From NCBI RefSeq assembly GCF_009914315.1, contig NZ_CP042596.1, positions 3,410,001 through 3,474,000 on the forward strand: a DNA stretch of 64,000 nt, written 5' to 3'. The DNA comes from Granulicella sp. WH15. GTDB lineage: Bacteria > Acidobacteriota > Terriglobia > Terriglobales > Acidobacteriaceae. The notes below the pieces were generated by a model. It saw only the letters and a program-made list of their open reading frames with translations, ran no database searches and was not told where the DNA came from. The position numbers were made by a program, and so were the translations under genes. Shown piece by piece: positions 10,536-19,993 of this stretch (the first letter of the stretch is position 1; every line of letters begins with the position of its first letter).

Positions 10536-11303
10536 CTACTTCTCCCGTCCAACCACCTGAATATTATTGACGACCTTGAACACACCCGCGACCGAGTTGG
10601 CTTGCAGAAATGCAATGTCCTTATCCGCCTGCGTATCGACCACGCCCGAGAGCGTCGCGTTGCCGTTGATGACGGTGATCCGTATGGGCTTGCCCGGGTC
10701 CATCGCATAGCGGTTCAACTGCGGCGCACCATAGACCGCACGGCGGAGAGCCACGCGGAGGCGGTCGTCGTTGGGCGAGAGCGGCGCGACCTCGATGTTG
10801 TCGACCACGTCCTTGACGCCGGGATAGGTTTCGACCAGATCCAGCGCCGACGACTTATCGACCGGCCCGTAGACGACTCCGCCCAGCGTAACCACGCCGT
10901 TCTTCACGCCGATGGTCAGGGCATTGAACATGGTGGTGCCATAGCCCACACGGTCGTAGACCAGTTTGTTCCCAAGCTTGTCGCGGAGCGTCTCATCTTC
11001 CACCACCGGCCCTGCCACGACGATCTCGTTATGCACCTGCTCAAGCCCCTGCGCATGGCGAATCCGGTGCTCAGCATCCTTCTTGTCGAAGTACAGGGCG
11101 ACGGAGCCGGTCAGCGTCACGACGCCATCCTGCACGGTGCTCTTCACATCCTTGAAGCGCTTATTGCTGAGCGACTTGTTGATATCGACCTGCGTCTTCT
11201 GGTCCTGTACCGCAGCCCCTTGAGCCGGCGCTGTATGACCGCCGACCAGCAACACGCATCCCAACACCAGGCTCTTGAACATCGCAGCGTTCTTCATTGC
11301 CAT
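10536..11303 (-). CDS. Exported protein with three BON domains
   Basis: A 255-residue protein with a signal peptide (MAMKNAAMFKSLVLGCVLLV...APAQG), so periplasmic or outer-membrane associated. Three BON repeats follow, at about 38-105, 105-175 and 175-252. Each shows the DGVVTLTGSV / NGVVTLGGVV / NGNATLSGVV strand and a closing V.NNI.V motif. BON domains bind membrane or phospholipid in OsmY and DolP. It is the last gene of the bamA-surA-tamB cluster, 23 bases after tamB, which suggests an envelope-maintenance role. GAGGAGG sits six bases before the ATG. Confidence 0.82.
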   Translation of the reverse strand: MAMKNAAMFKSLVLGCVLLVGGHTAPAQGAAVQDQKTQVDINKSLSNKRFKDVKSTVQDGVVTLTGSVALYFDKKDAEHRIRHAQGLEQVHNEIVVAGPVVEDETLRDKLGNKLVYDRVGYGTTMFNALTIGVKNGVVTLGGVVYGPVDKSSALDLVETYPGVKDVVDNIEVAPLSPNDDRLRVALRRAVYGAPQLNRYAMDPGKPIRITVINGNATLSGVVDTQADKDIAFLQANSVAGVFKVVNNIQVVGREK

Positions 11304-11325
11304 CTCATCCTCCTCAGGCTACGGC

Positions 11326-14300
11326 CTAACGATAGCGCCGCCGAATCTTATACACAATGCTGAACACGTCGCTCTCATCACGAGTTGCGACGATGGAGAC
11401 GTTAGGTGTCAGATCATACTGCACCGAGATCAACTGCTCGGCTGAAGAGTTGACGTTGGTCGCATAGGTCAGCGTCAGTTGACGCGAGAGCTGCTGCTGC
11501 ACCGTGATGCGCGCCGATGAGTTGCCCAGCGTGCCAACGAACGCAGGGTCGATCTTGACGCTGCCGCCGCCGAAGAGCTTCGACACACGGCTGCTGACGG
11601 TGGCATTGAGCGCACCGCCCAACAGGCTGCTCGCTGCCGGATCGGTTCCTGCCTGCACCTGCTGCTCCTGGTAGATTTGCGCCTCCTCCTGCGTGCGGCC
11701 GAGCGCCAGTAGCGCGAAGACGTCGGCCTCGCTAAGCGGCGGCTCGGAGCGGTAGGTCGGCTTCAGGTTAGAAGCCGTGCCGTGCAGCCCGACCGTGATG
11801 TCGTAGGTCTCCACGCGGGCCGTGGCGTCGAGGTCGATGGTCGGGTCGATGCGCACCGGGTTGGTGAAGAAGATATCGCCTCGCTGCAACTGGTACTTAG
11901 TTCCGGCGAAGGTCGCGTTGCCGTCGGTGATCTGAATCTTACCCAGCACTGTAGGCTCGGCGAGCGTGCCGCGCAGCGTCAGGTCCACGTTGCCCGCCAG
12001 CTTCGCATAGCTGTTCTGGAAGTCGAGCTGCGGCGAGCTGGTCACCTTCACATCCAGGCGAATCTTGTTCATGACGGCGCTCGGGTTCGGCGGCGCGCTC
12101 ACACCTCCAGCAGAGGCAAACGCGGCGAAGTCCACGTCCGCTCCGATGCCGAAGCGCGTCAGCAGCACCGTGCCGCTCAGTATGGCGTTCTGCTCCCCCC
12201 CCTGTAAGCGCAGGGTGGAGTTGGCCGTGCCGCTGATGCCGTTGTAGCGAATACGCACCGTGTTGGCAGTAGCGGTCAAGTCGGCGTAGAGGCCGTTCTT
12301 GTAGGTGAGGAACCCGCCGATCTTCACCTGCCCGCCGCCGGTGGTCGCGGTCAGGGTCTGCACCGTCAGCCGGTCTTCGTTGAAGACGAGCGTTCCGTTG
12401 ATGTTGCTGAGGCCGTTCGCAATGCCATCGAGAGCCATGTTGACCTTCTCGAACTGCAGCTTGCCCGTAAGCCCCGGGTTCTTCACCGTGCCGCCCACAC
12501 CGACCGCGAAGGTCACCTTGCCGCTGGCGATCAGGTCCGGATCAAGCGTATGAGCGATGGCGATGCTGACATTGCCGACCGACTGGATATCCACCTTGCC
12601 GCCGTTCGGGTCGGGCTGGCCCGTCTTCGCATTCACCGCTCCGAAGAGCTGCGCCGTCCCCTTGGCGCGCAGGTCAGTATCCGGGCCAGTGATGTGAACC
12701 TCATCAAGGCTCGCGATCCCGTTCTTCAACCCGATCCGCAGCGGCTCAGCGGCCTTCAGGGTAATACCGTTCGAGGTGACCTCGACGTGATCGAAGGCGA
12801 CGCCACCGCTCAACTCGGTCGGCGTCTTCGCCGGGCCGCTCACCGTCACCACGCCGGAGATGTTCGAGGTCGCCTTCATACCATCGGGCTGAAACAGCCC
12901 CAGCGGAACACCGACGTCCAGATGCGCCAGTGTGATCTGCGCCTTGGTCTGCATGTCGCCCGTCAGCTCCGTCTGGCCATTGGCATCCAGCTCCGCGCCC
13001 ACCAGCGTGGACTTCGCCGTATACATCACCACTTTGCCCTGGCTGTGCGCGTCCACCGCGACGCTGCCCATCGGCTTGCCCTCCACCGCGAGGTTCGCGA
13101 GGGCCACATGAGCGGTCAGCCCCGGCTCCTCCAGCGTGCCGTTCGCATCCGCCCTCAGGCTGACAGTTCCATCAGCGGGCATCTTCGCCTCTTGCACGGC
13201 CTTGAACTTCGACAACACCAGGTTGTCTCCCTGCACATGTCCATGTAGCCTGCGGGTGTCGATGTTATAACCGCCGTTGCCGTCGATCTCCATGCCATGC
13301 AGCCGCAACGCAATCTGCGTAGCTTCGATCTGGCGGCCCATCATGCTCGCCGTCACGTTGACCGACTCGAATGGCTCCCCATAGGCCACGCCATCGACCA
13401 GCGACGCCGTGCCCCCTCCGCTCAGGCTATGCAGAGGGCCAGAGGCACTTACGTTCAGCGCAATCGTCCCGCTGACAGGCACGTTCTGTTGCTGCCCGGC
13501 AATTTGTAACAAATCCGGTACATCGGCGTGGGCCAACTGAACTTTCAGGTCAGCAGTGGTGTCCTGATCCCACACATATGTCTCCGTCTTGCGGACCATC
13601 TGCGTGCGCGGTTTGAACGAACCCTCCACATTCAATACCGCCGAACGCCGCGTAATCGTTGAGCTTGCAATCGCAAGCCCCCCCGGCGTGTACTCCGCAT
13701 CGGCGACCAGCGAGTCGACCAGCACGTCCAGAATCGGCGCAGGCGGAGGAGCTGGTGGGACAGGCTTCGCGCCCATCACCGCGCTCAGCAGGCTCTTGCG
13801 AGCTGGTACTGGCGGAGCCGGAGGAGGAGCGGATTCGATCTTGACCTCAACATTGGTCGCATCCAGATGCCCCTTCACATCGAGCTTTGCCAACTCTCCT
13901 CTCGCCGTGCCATGAAAGTCCGCGGAGCCATGCAGCACAGCGGGGATCGCAGCCGCTCCCTTTCTGCCATTGCCTTCGAGACCAAGCGTCTTCAGTAGCT
14001 GGTCGTACTCGCTCAGGTCGCGCACGGCAAGATCCACCCGCAGGTCCGTAAGTCGATCGCCAAGATCAACCCCCAGAACTCCATTGGCAACGAGGGTGGA
14101 CTGCGGCGTGTTGAAGTTAAGCTGCTTGATGAGCACCGACTCGCTCTTGCCGTCGTAGTGCCCAAGCACACGGCCCGAGACAGGGATATTCGATAGCCCT
14201 CTGCGCACGCCCGTCGGCGCGAGTTGCAGGTCCGCATCGACCAGCACCGAGTCGGCAACATCCTTCACCGGCCCGCCCCACTCCACCTCGACAGGCCCGT

Positions 14301-15696
14301 TGATCGCGGTGTCGAAGCCGAGATCGCCAAAGCCCTTCGGCGCGGTCGTATCCATGATGGTGCGCAGGGGAATCTTCGCCGCTGTAGCAGTCAGATAAGC
14401 ATGTGCGCCCGCGTTCAACTCGATCTTCAACTGCCCCGTAGCGCCGCCGCCGCCGGGCAGATAGCCGGACAACTCCGTCAGCAGCACCTCAGCGGGCGTG
14501 ACGTGCAACGTCGCGCCGCCGTTGATGTCGCGGAAGCGCACATACTCATCCGCGTAGCCGACGTTATGCATCTTCGTCGTGCCCACCAGCAGATATCCCG
14601 ACTGGCAGTCAGGGTCGGTCTGCGGAACCTTGGCATTGGGCTGCGGAGTCTTCTGCGGGTGCAGCCGCTCCCAGAAGCGTGGGCGCTTCTGCACCGCAAC
14701 CGGTGGCGTATTGCAGCTATGTCCGGCGAGATCGAGGTCAACCGTACCGCCCGTAAGCCCGTCGATGCCAGCCATCAGGGAGAGCTGCTTCAGGTCCACC
14801 GTGCCATCGACCTTCGTCTGCCAGCTCGGCTTGGCGAAGTGGCTCAGCGAGGCCGTGGCCGCGAGATGCGAAGCCTCTCCCGTATGCAGCGTGAAGTTGG
14901 TAAGCGCGGCGATATCGCGGCCCACCTCGGCCTCGATGTGTAGCTGCGACTGCTCCTCAGGCAGCTTCTTCAACTGCGTGCGCAGATCGTTCAGATCAAT
15001 CGTCGCGCCGTAGCGATCGCTCGTGGGAAGGTACTTTATCTGCGCATTCAGATCTCGCGCCGCAAGATTGAACGGAATGGACTTCTCGTTTAGCAGGGCC
15101 ACACCGTTGACCAGCTCAACCTCATGCGCCTTCAGGTCCAGCAGCGTGTCGAGCACAGGCTTATTGCTTTGCGTCGGATGCTTCGGAACAGGCTGATTGG
15201 TCTTGCCGTCTTTGTCGACGATCAGGTGAAAGCGCGGCTGCTCCACTCGCAGCAGGTTCAGGCCGATGTGCGAGGCCGGTCCGCCCGCAGTGCGATGCAG
15301 CAGGCTCACCAGCTTCAGCCGCACCAGGATGCGGTCCACGGCCAGATACGGAGCCTCACCGGGGCCCTCCAGACCGTGAATGACAAGACCATCGGCCTCA
15401 ATCGCGAGCTGCCTCAGGCTGACGTCGATCTTCGCCAGCTCGACGCGGCCTCCGGTAGCATCTTCGAGCACCTTGACGACTTCACGGTTGACTCTGCGCT
15501 GAAAGTCCGGCGTGGTGGAGTACCAGGCCACAGCCGCCGCAAACGCCACGATCAACAACACCAGAGAGCCGATGAGCCACACGCACCAGCGTGCGATGCG
15601 TACGTGGAGGCCACGCTTGGTTGCAGCGTTGACAGGCGTCTCAGGCTGCTCTGGATGCTGTTCCGGATCAGGCCCGTTGAGGTGCAGCAGACTCAT
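11326..15696 (-). CDS. tamB: TamB-like translocation and assembly / inter-membrane lipid transport protein
   Basis: A 1456-residue protein anchored by one N-terminal helix (about residues 34-55), with a long periplasmic beta-rich body and a C-terminal TamB (DUF490) domain (…TVSSRVSKLFGGGSVKIDP…, …ITVQQQLSRQLTLTYATNV). TamB-family proteins bridge the inner and outer membranes and help phospholipid or outer-membrane protein transfer. Pro/Ala-rich inserts occur near residue 650. It starts within the end of the surA-like gene (ATGA overlap), which shows operon coupling with bamA and surA. GC content and codons match the neighbours. Confidence 0.88.
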   Translation of the reverse strand: MSLLHLNGPDPEQHPEQPETPVNAATKRGLHVRIARWCVWLIGSLVLLIVAFAAAVAWYSTTPDFQRRVNREVVKVLEDATGGRVELAKIDVSLRQLAIEADGLVIHGLEGPGEAPYLAVDRILVRLKLVSLLHRTAGGPASHIGLNLLRVEQPRFHLIVDKDGKTNQPVPKHPTQSNKPVLDTLLDLKAHEVELVNGVALLNEKSIPFNLAARDLNAQIKYLPTSDRYGATIDLNDLRTQLKKLPEEQSQLHIEAEVGRDIAALTNFTLHTGEASHLAATASLSHFAKPSWQTKVDGTVDLKQLSLMAGIDGLTGGTVDLDLAGHSCNTPPVAVQKRPRFWERLHPQKTPQPNAKVPQTDPDCQSGYLLVGTTKMHNVGYADEYVRFRDINGGATLHVTPAEVLLTELSGYLPGGGGATGQLKIELNAGAHAYLTATAAKIPLRTIMDTTAPKGFGDLGFDTAINGPVEVEWGGPVKDVADSVLVDADLQLAPTGVRRGLSNIPVSGRVLGHYDGKSESVLIKQLNFNTPQSTLVANGVLGVDLGDRLTDLRVDLAVRDLSEYDQLLKTLGLEGNGRKGAAAIPAVLHGSADFHGTARGELAKLDVKGHLDATNVEVKIESAPPPAPPVPARKSLLSAVMGAKPVPPAPPPAPILDVLVDSLVADAEYTPGGLAIASSTITRRSAVLNVEGSFKPRTQMVRKTETYVWDQDTTADLKVQLAHADVPDLLQIAGQQQNVPVSGTIALNVSASGPLHSLSGGGTASLVDGVAYGEPFESVNVTASMMGRQIEATQIALRLHGMEIDGNGGYNIDTRRLHGHVQGDNLVLSKFKAVQEAKMPADGTVSLRADANGTLEEPGLTAHVALANLAVEGKPMGSVAVDAHSQGKVVMYTAKSTLVGAELDANGQTELTGDMQTKAQITLAHLDVGVPLGLFQPDGMKATSNISGVVTVSGPAKTPTELSGGVAFDHVEVTSNGITLKAAEPLRIGLKNGIASLDEVHITGPDTDLRAKGTAQLFGAVNAKTGQPDPNGGKVDIQSVGNVSIAIAHTLDPDLIASGKVTFAVGVGGTVKNPGLTGKLQFEKVNMALDGIANGLSNINGTLVFNEDRLTVQTLTATTGGGQVKIGGFLTYKNGLYADLTATANTVRIRYNGISGTANSTLRLQGGEQNAILSGTVLLTRFGIGADVDFAAFASAGGVSAPPNPSAVMNKIRLDVKVTSSPQLDFQNSYAKLAGNVDLTLRGTLAEPTVLGKIQITDGNATFAGTKYQLQRGDIFFTNPVRIDPTIDLDATARVETYDITVGLHGTASNLKPTYRSEPPLSEADVFALLALGRTQEEAQIYQEQQVQAGTDPAASSLLGGALNATVSSRVSKLFGGGSVKIDPAFVGTLGNSSARITVQQQLSRQLTLTYATNVNSSAEQLISVQYDLTPNVSIVATRDESDVFSIVYKIRRRYR

Positions 15697-16424
15697 GGAG
15701 TGACCTCATCCGGCCTGATGATCCGCACCGTTCCCTGTGCGCGCAGCGTCTTCAGCCAGTCCTCGAGCAGGCTCGTCACCTGCTGCTCCAGCAACACCTC
15801 CTGGATTCGGTCCGAGACCGATTCGAGCGTCGGTGGCGTGTCCTGCTGCCTGCTGTACGCGGGCACAAACGTCTTGTCGTAGTAGCTCTTGATCTCCTCC
15901 GGCGAGATGCGTATGCCCATGCGGAAGCGCACCTCCACGAACTTCAACGTCTGCATCCGCTGCTGCCAGCGGCGCTCCACCTCGGCAACGGTAAAGCCCT
16001 GGTCGGCGACGAACTTCGCCCATCCGGCGTCGGTCTCGCAGTGATACTGCTTGCACGCGGGGATGTCTCGACGCAGCGACTGCAACTGCTCCTTCACCGC
16101 GGCTGACGTCACGCCTTCCTCCGGTTGCAGCCTGGTCTGCTGCAGAATCAGGGTCCGGTCGATCAGGCGTTCGACCGCTCTGTCCCGTGAGAACTGTGCC
16201 CGGTCTCCATAAGGCTCGAACGCGGCAAACCGTCGCTCCTCGTCCACGTCGCTCTCAAGAATCAAGTCGCCGTTGACCACGGCCACCACGCGGTCGATCA
16301 CCGTTCCTTCCTTAGCCGGTGCTGGTGTGGACTGGGCAGGCAACCGCATCGACAGCATCAGCATGGCCACGCAGGCGAGCCTCATCCACCTGGCTACGCG
16401 ATCGAGTTTGGAGACACCATTCAT
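15693..16424 (-). CDS. SurA-like periplasmic chaperone (N-terminal domain only)
   Basis: A 243-residue protein with a signal peptide (about 1-31, ...LSMRLPAQS). The SurA N-terminal chaperone motif follows: VIDRVVAVVNGDLILESDVD, about 42-61. Helical arms run to residue 230. No parvulin PPIase domain is visible, so this is a chaperone-only form. It lies 20 bases after bamA and overlaps tamB by four bases, which points to delivery of outer-membrane proteins to the BAM complex. Confidence 0.82.
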   Translation of the reverse strand: MNGVSKLDRVARWMRLACVAMLMLSMRLPAQSTPAPAKEGTVIDRVVAVVNGDLILESDVDEERRFAAFEPYGDRAQFSRDRAVERLIDRTLILQQTRLQPEEGVTSAAVKEQLQSLRRDIPACKQYHCETDAGWAKFVADQGFTVAEVERRWQQRMQTLKFVEVRFRMGIRISPEEIKSYYDKTFVPAYSRQQDTPPTLESVSDRIQEVLLEQQVTSLLEDWLKTLRAQGTVRIIRPDEVTP

Positions 16425-16444
16425 GCAGGAACCGTTGCCCTCGC

Positions 16445-19400
16445 CTAGAAGCTCTGTCCGATGCTGAAGAAGAAGTTGAAGTGTGCAGCTTGCCCCACGT
16501 AAGGCCCGCCGTTGAGATACTGCCCGGTCGCCGAGTCGATCTGCGGAATAACGGGATAACGCGGCGGATTCAGGTTATAGCTGAAGTCCACGCGGATCGG
16601 CCCCACCGGCGTTGCATAGCGTGCGCCGATGCCGAGGTCGTGCGAGTAGTAGTTGAAGTCGCAGGTGCCCACCGGATTGGTGAGAACCTCGCAGGTCTTC
16701 TCGTTGGGCTGGCGGAAGTGCCGGATACTGGGGAAGACATCGCCCACATGCTGGAAGACGTTGCCCATATCGTGAAAGAGCACGAAGCTGACGCTGGTGC
16801 CCACGTAAGGCAGTACCGGCGCGGGCAGGCGCAGTTCGGTGATGTTCACGAACGCACCCGAGCCGCCCACCGGGTAGCCGGTCTGCAGGTCTCGCGGACC
16901 CGCGCCGTTGATGGGGAATCCACGGAACGAGCTACCGCCGCCAGCGTATAGACGCTCGGGCAGAGGCACGGGATTGCAGCTCGCGTTGGTGTTCAGCAGC
17001 ACGCCCACGCAGCTCGCATTGCCTGCGTTGGGATTGTCACCGGGCGAGACGATGAAGCCGAAGCGCGTGCTCCGCGCCAGCACGTACTTATGCCTGCCGA
17101 AGCTGTAGTAGGTCGCGTTGGTAACATCCGTGCGGCTGAATCCAACCTGAGAACCCAGCTTCGTGGTGGCAAGAAACTGCTGCACCGAGGTGTAAGAACC
17201 CTTCTGCGCGTCGAGCGGACTGGGCGAACGCGTGTCGTGATACCACGTGATGCCGGGGCCTCCCACGCGCACCGGCTCCGACAGCAGCGGGATCAGGTTC
17301 GGCGCGATGGCCAGGCTGTTGGGGTTCACCTCCACGCGGCGATACTGGAAGTCGTAGATGAAGGTGTCCTTGCGCCCGACCTTCTGTGTCGCCCGAACAT
17401 CGCCCTGCAGCGTCGAGGCCTGGAACGTCGTGATGTTCTGCACGTTCGAATAGCCGCCCGAGGTCTGGAACATGAGATTTTTATTCCCGAAGATGTGCGG
17501 GGCCTGATAGGTCAACGTCGCCACCTCTTCGAGCAGGCCGTACGTCGTATGCAGCGTCAACGACTGATCGGTTCCGCGCAGGTTGATGCGCGACACATCC
17601 AGCGAGACACGCGGGCTGACCCCGGCCTTTCCCTCCTGCGCCTTGGTCGTGCCCTGCGCCGTCTGGTATTGGCCCAGGCTGGGCGTGCCGGTCTGCGCCT
17701 CGAAGCCGAAGCCGTAGGTCACGTCCCAACGCTTAGCCTCGGTCAGCTGCACCAGCGCGTTCTTCTGCTCGGCCTCGCCCGCCGGGTTCTGCACCACGGC
17801 CACCACCTCGTTGAAGAGCGCAAGGTTGTACAGATTCCTCTGCGTCTCAAGCAGCGCGCTCTGGTCGAGCGGATCGCCATCGTGGATCTTCATCTGGTCC
17901 TTTACCAACCGCGGATGCGTATGGTGAATCCCCGAGACCAGCACCTTGCCGATAAAGACCTGCGGCCCCTCTGTAACGTTCAGTGTTACGTTTGTCTTGC
18001 TCTTGTCCGCCTCCTCGACCTTCTGCGCGACCTCCACCCTGGCCTCGTCAAAGCCGTTGCTCAGGTAATACGCCAGCACCGCATCGCGATCGCCCGAGAG
18101 CGTCACCAGCGAGAAGGGCTGGCCCGCCCGCGAGTTCAGCAGTCCGTTGATAACCTGCTGCCGGCTCGCATCCACACCGCCCAGGTTCACCGTGCCGAAG
18201 ACCTGCTGCGTCCCCTCTTCCACGTTGTAGATCACCTGAATATCGGAGACCTTCAGCTTCTTGCCTTTCACCTCGTCGACATCCTTGACCGTGGACGTCA
18301 CCTTGGCATTACTGAAGCCGTTGGCGCGATAGAGGTCCTGAATCGAGCTTTCATCGCTGGCCACCAGCGACTGGCTGTAGCGCCCGCTGCGCTGGTAGTT
18401 ATCGGCCTTCTGCACCTTCAGCCGATCCTTCAGCAGCTCCTCACTGAAGTACTTGTTGCCCTTTACCGAGACCGCGCGCACCTTATGCTTGACGCCCTTG
18501 TCCACCGTATACAGCACCGTCTCGTTCGTTGTGTCTTCGCCCACCACGCGCACCGCCACGGTGGCGTCGAAGTAGCCCTGCTGCTGCAGATAGTCCTTGA
18601 TGTTGTGTGTTCCCTCGTTCAAAAGATCGAGGTCGACCGCGCCCTCCTCATAGACAGGAACCAGCAGGTGCAGCCTGCTCCGCGAGAACTTCGCACCCTC
18701 CACCTGCACCTTCACCATCGGCCCCTGATCGGCATGGAAGTCATAGTTCAGCGTGTTCTTCGCCGGGTCGTAGGTCGACTTCTGCAACGTCGCCACCGCC
18801 TCCAGCCGATCCTTCTTCTGATACTGCTTGCGGATATTGTTCAGCGCCGTGCTGGTCGTATCCCGCGTCACCTTGCCGCCCCGCTTGAGCTTGCCCTTCT
18901 TGCGAAACTCATCCGCGGTGAATCCGGGGTCCTTGCCCTCGAGGGAGACCTCACCCACGCGTGCCTGCGGCCCCACGGCGACGGTGTAGGTCACGTCCAC
19001 CTGCTGTCCGGCGTCGTCGCGCCGCGTCGTCGTGGTGACTACCGGCTGGTGATAGCCGTTCTGCTCCAGCACCTGCTTCACCGCATCGGCTCCAGCCGTC
19101 ACCTGCGACCGGGCAAACGGCGTCCCCGGCCCCAGCTTCGATCCATACTCCAGCAGCGAAGACAGCCGATCATCCTTCACGCCGTGGATCTCGACCCGCC
19201 CCACGAAGTAGCGCGGCACACCGGCAAAGATCAGCGTCACCTCGTTGCCCTGGCGCTCTCCGTGCACCGCGATGTTGATATAGCGCCCGGTCGCGAAGAG
19301 CCGCCGCGTGGTCTGGCGCACCTTATCCACATCGAGCGGCTGCCCGGCCTTCTGGGCCAGTTCGGAGAGCAGCCGGTCGTTCTCGGTAAACTCGACCCCG

Positions 19401-19738
19401 GCGAACCTGATGGCCACCACCTTCAGCCCGCGCCAGTCGCCCAGATTGGTCTCGAGCGGAGGCAGCACAGGCTGCGGCGCATCATCCACCCCCAGCTCCG
19501 GTGGAGGAGGAACAGCCTGGGTAGCCGGAGCAGCTTGCGTCTCGGGGCTTTGCGCGAACGCCTCTCCGCCGCCTAGCGCCGTCAGCGGCAACAGAGCCGC
19601 AAGCACGGGCACAAGCCCCCGCAGCGCCACACGCCGCAGGGGCCACCGTCCATCCTCCCGCCGAGCAGCCAGGCCCCAGGGCCCCCGCGGCGCGGCAAGA
19701 GATTCGACTGCCCGAAGCTCACTCAAGATCCCAAACAC
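16445..19738 (-). CDS. bamA: Outer-membrane assembly factor, BamA/TamA (Omp85) family
   Basis: A 1097-residue Omp85 protein with a signal-like segment ending ...GGGEAFAQS (about 38-63) and a Pro/Ala-rich linker. Tandem POTRA domains span about 100-690, followed by a 16-strand barrel domain ending in the aromatic signature FFFSIGQSF. The barrel contains RLYAGGGSSFRGF, the conserved RGF loop motif of the family. It folds beta-barrel proteins into the outer membrane. It is larger than E. coli BamA (about 810 residues) because there are more POTRA-like repeats. The start is uncertain: a long N-terminal stretch precedes the hydrophobic core, and no clear ribosome-binding site was found. Confidence 0.88.
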   Translation of the reverse strand: MFGILSELRAVESLAAPRGPWGLAARREDGRWPLRRVALRGLVPVLAALLPLTALGGGEAFAQSPETQAAPATQAVPPPPELGVDDAPQPVLPPLETNLGDWRGLKVVAIRFAGVEFTENDRLLSELAQKAGQPLDVDKVRQTTRRLFATGRYINIAVHGERQGNEVTLIFAGVPRYFVGRVEIHGVKDDRLSSLLEYGSKLGPGTPFARSQVTAGADAVKQVLEQNGYHQPVVTTTTRRDDAGQQVDVTYTVAVGPQARVGEVSLEGKDPGFTADEFRKKGKLKRGGKVTRDTTSTALNNIRKQYQKKDRLEAVATLQKSTYDPAKNTLNYDFHADQGPMVKVQVEGAKFSRSRLHLLVPVYEEGAVDLDLLNEGTHNIKDYLQQQGYFDATVAVRVVGEDTTNETVLYTVDKGVKHKVRAVSVKGNKYFSEELLKDRLKVQKADNYQRSGRYSQSLVASDESSIQDLYRANGFSNAKVTSTVKDVDEVKGKKLKVSDIQVIYNVEEGTQQVFGTVNLGGVDASRQQVINGLLNSRAGQPFSLVTLSGDRDAVLAYYLSNGFDEARVEVAQKVEEADKSKTNVTLNVTEGPQVFIGKVLVSGIHHTHPRLVKDQMKIHDGDPLDQSALLETQRNLYNLALFNEVVAVVQNPAGEAEQKNALVQLTEAKRWDVTYGFGFEAQTGTPSLGQYQTAQGTTKAQEGKAGVSPRVSLDVSRINLRGTDQSLTLHTTYGLLEEVATLTYQAPHIFGNKNLMFQTSGGYSNVQNITTFQASTLQGDVRATQKVGRKDTFIYDFQYRRVEVNPNSLAIAPNLIPLLSEPVRVGGPGITWYHDTRSPSPLDAQKGSYTSVQQFLATTKLGSQVGFSRTDVTNATYYSFGRHKYVLARSTRFGFIVSPGDNPNAGNASCVGVLLNTNASCNPVPLPERLYAGGGSSFRGFPINGAGPRDLQTGYPVGGSGAFVNITELRLPAPVLPYVGTSVSFVLFHDMGNVFQHVGDVFPSIRHFRQPNEKTCEVLTNPVGTCDFNYYSHDLGIGARYATPVGPIRVDFSYNLNPPRYPVIPQIDSATGQYLNGGPYVGQAAHFNFFFSIGQSF

Positions 19739-19993
19739 CTTTCGGCCCTCATCTTCAACACCCGAAGGCCCGATACACGGTCCCCGACCGGCCCGTCCCC
19801 AAACGAGCGACCTGACCCATCATTTCGCACAGGCGCTCCGAAGCGCTCCCCAATTTTAGTGTTCGATGCGAAAACCTGCCGCAAAGGCAGTCGAACCCGA
19901 ATCTCTTGTCACCTCATCACACTCTCTATACTACGAAGGAAGCCCGTATCCGGATTTAAGATCCTCACCCGCGCTTCGAATTGAGATCTCACC

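Noticed and set aside
17090..19576. 828-codon open frame opposite bamA
   Set aside because: Antisense shadow of a conserved Omp85 gene; His/Arg/Leu-rich, no signal or domain.
19739..19993. Additional small gene between bamA and the ThiF-like gene
   Set aside because: No frame with a ribosome-binding site or coding bias; probably holds the divergent promoters.
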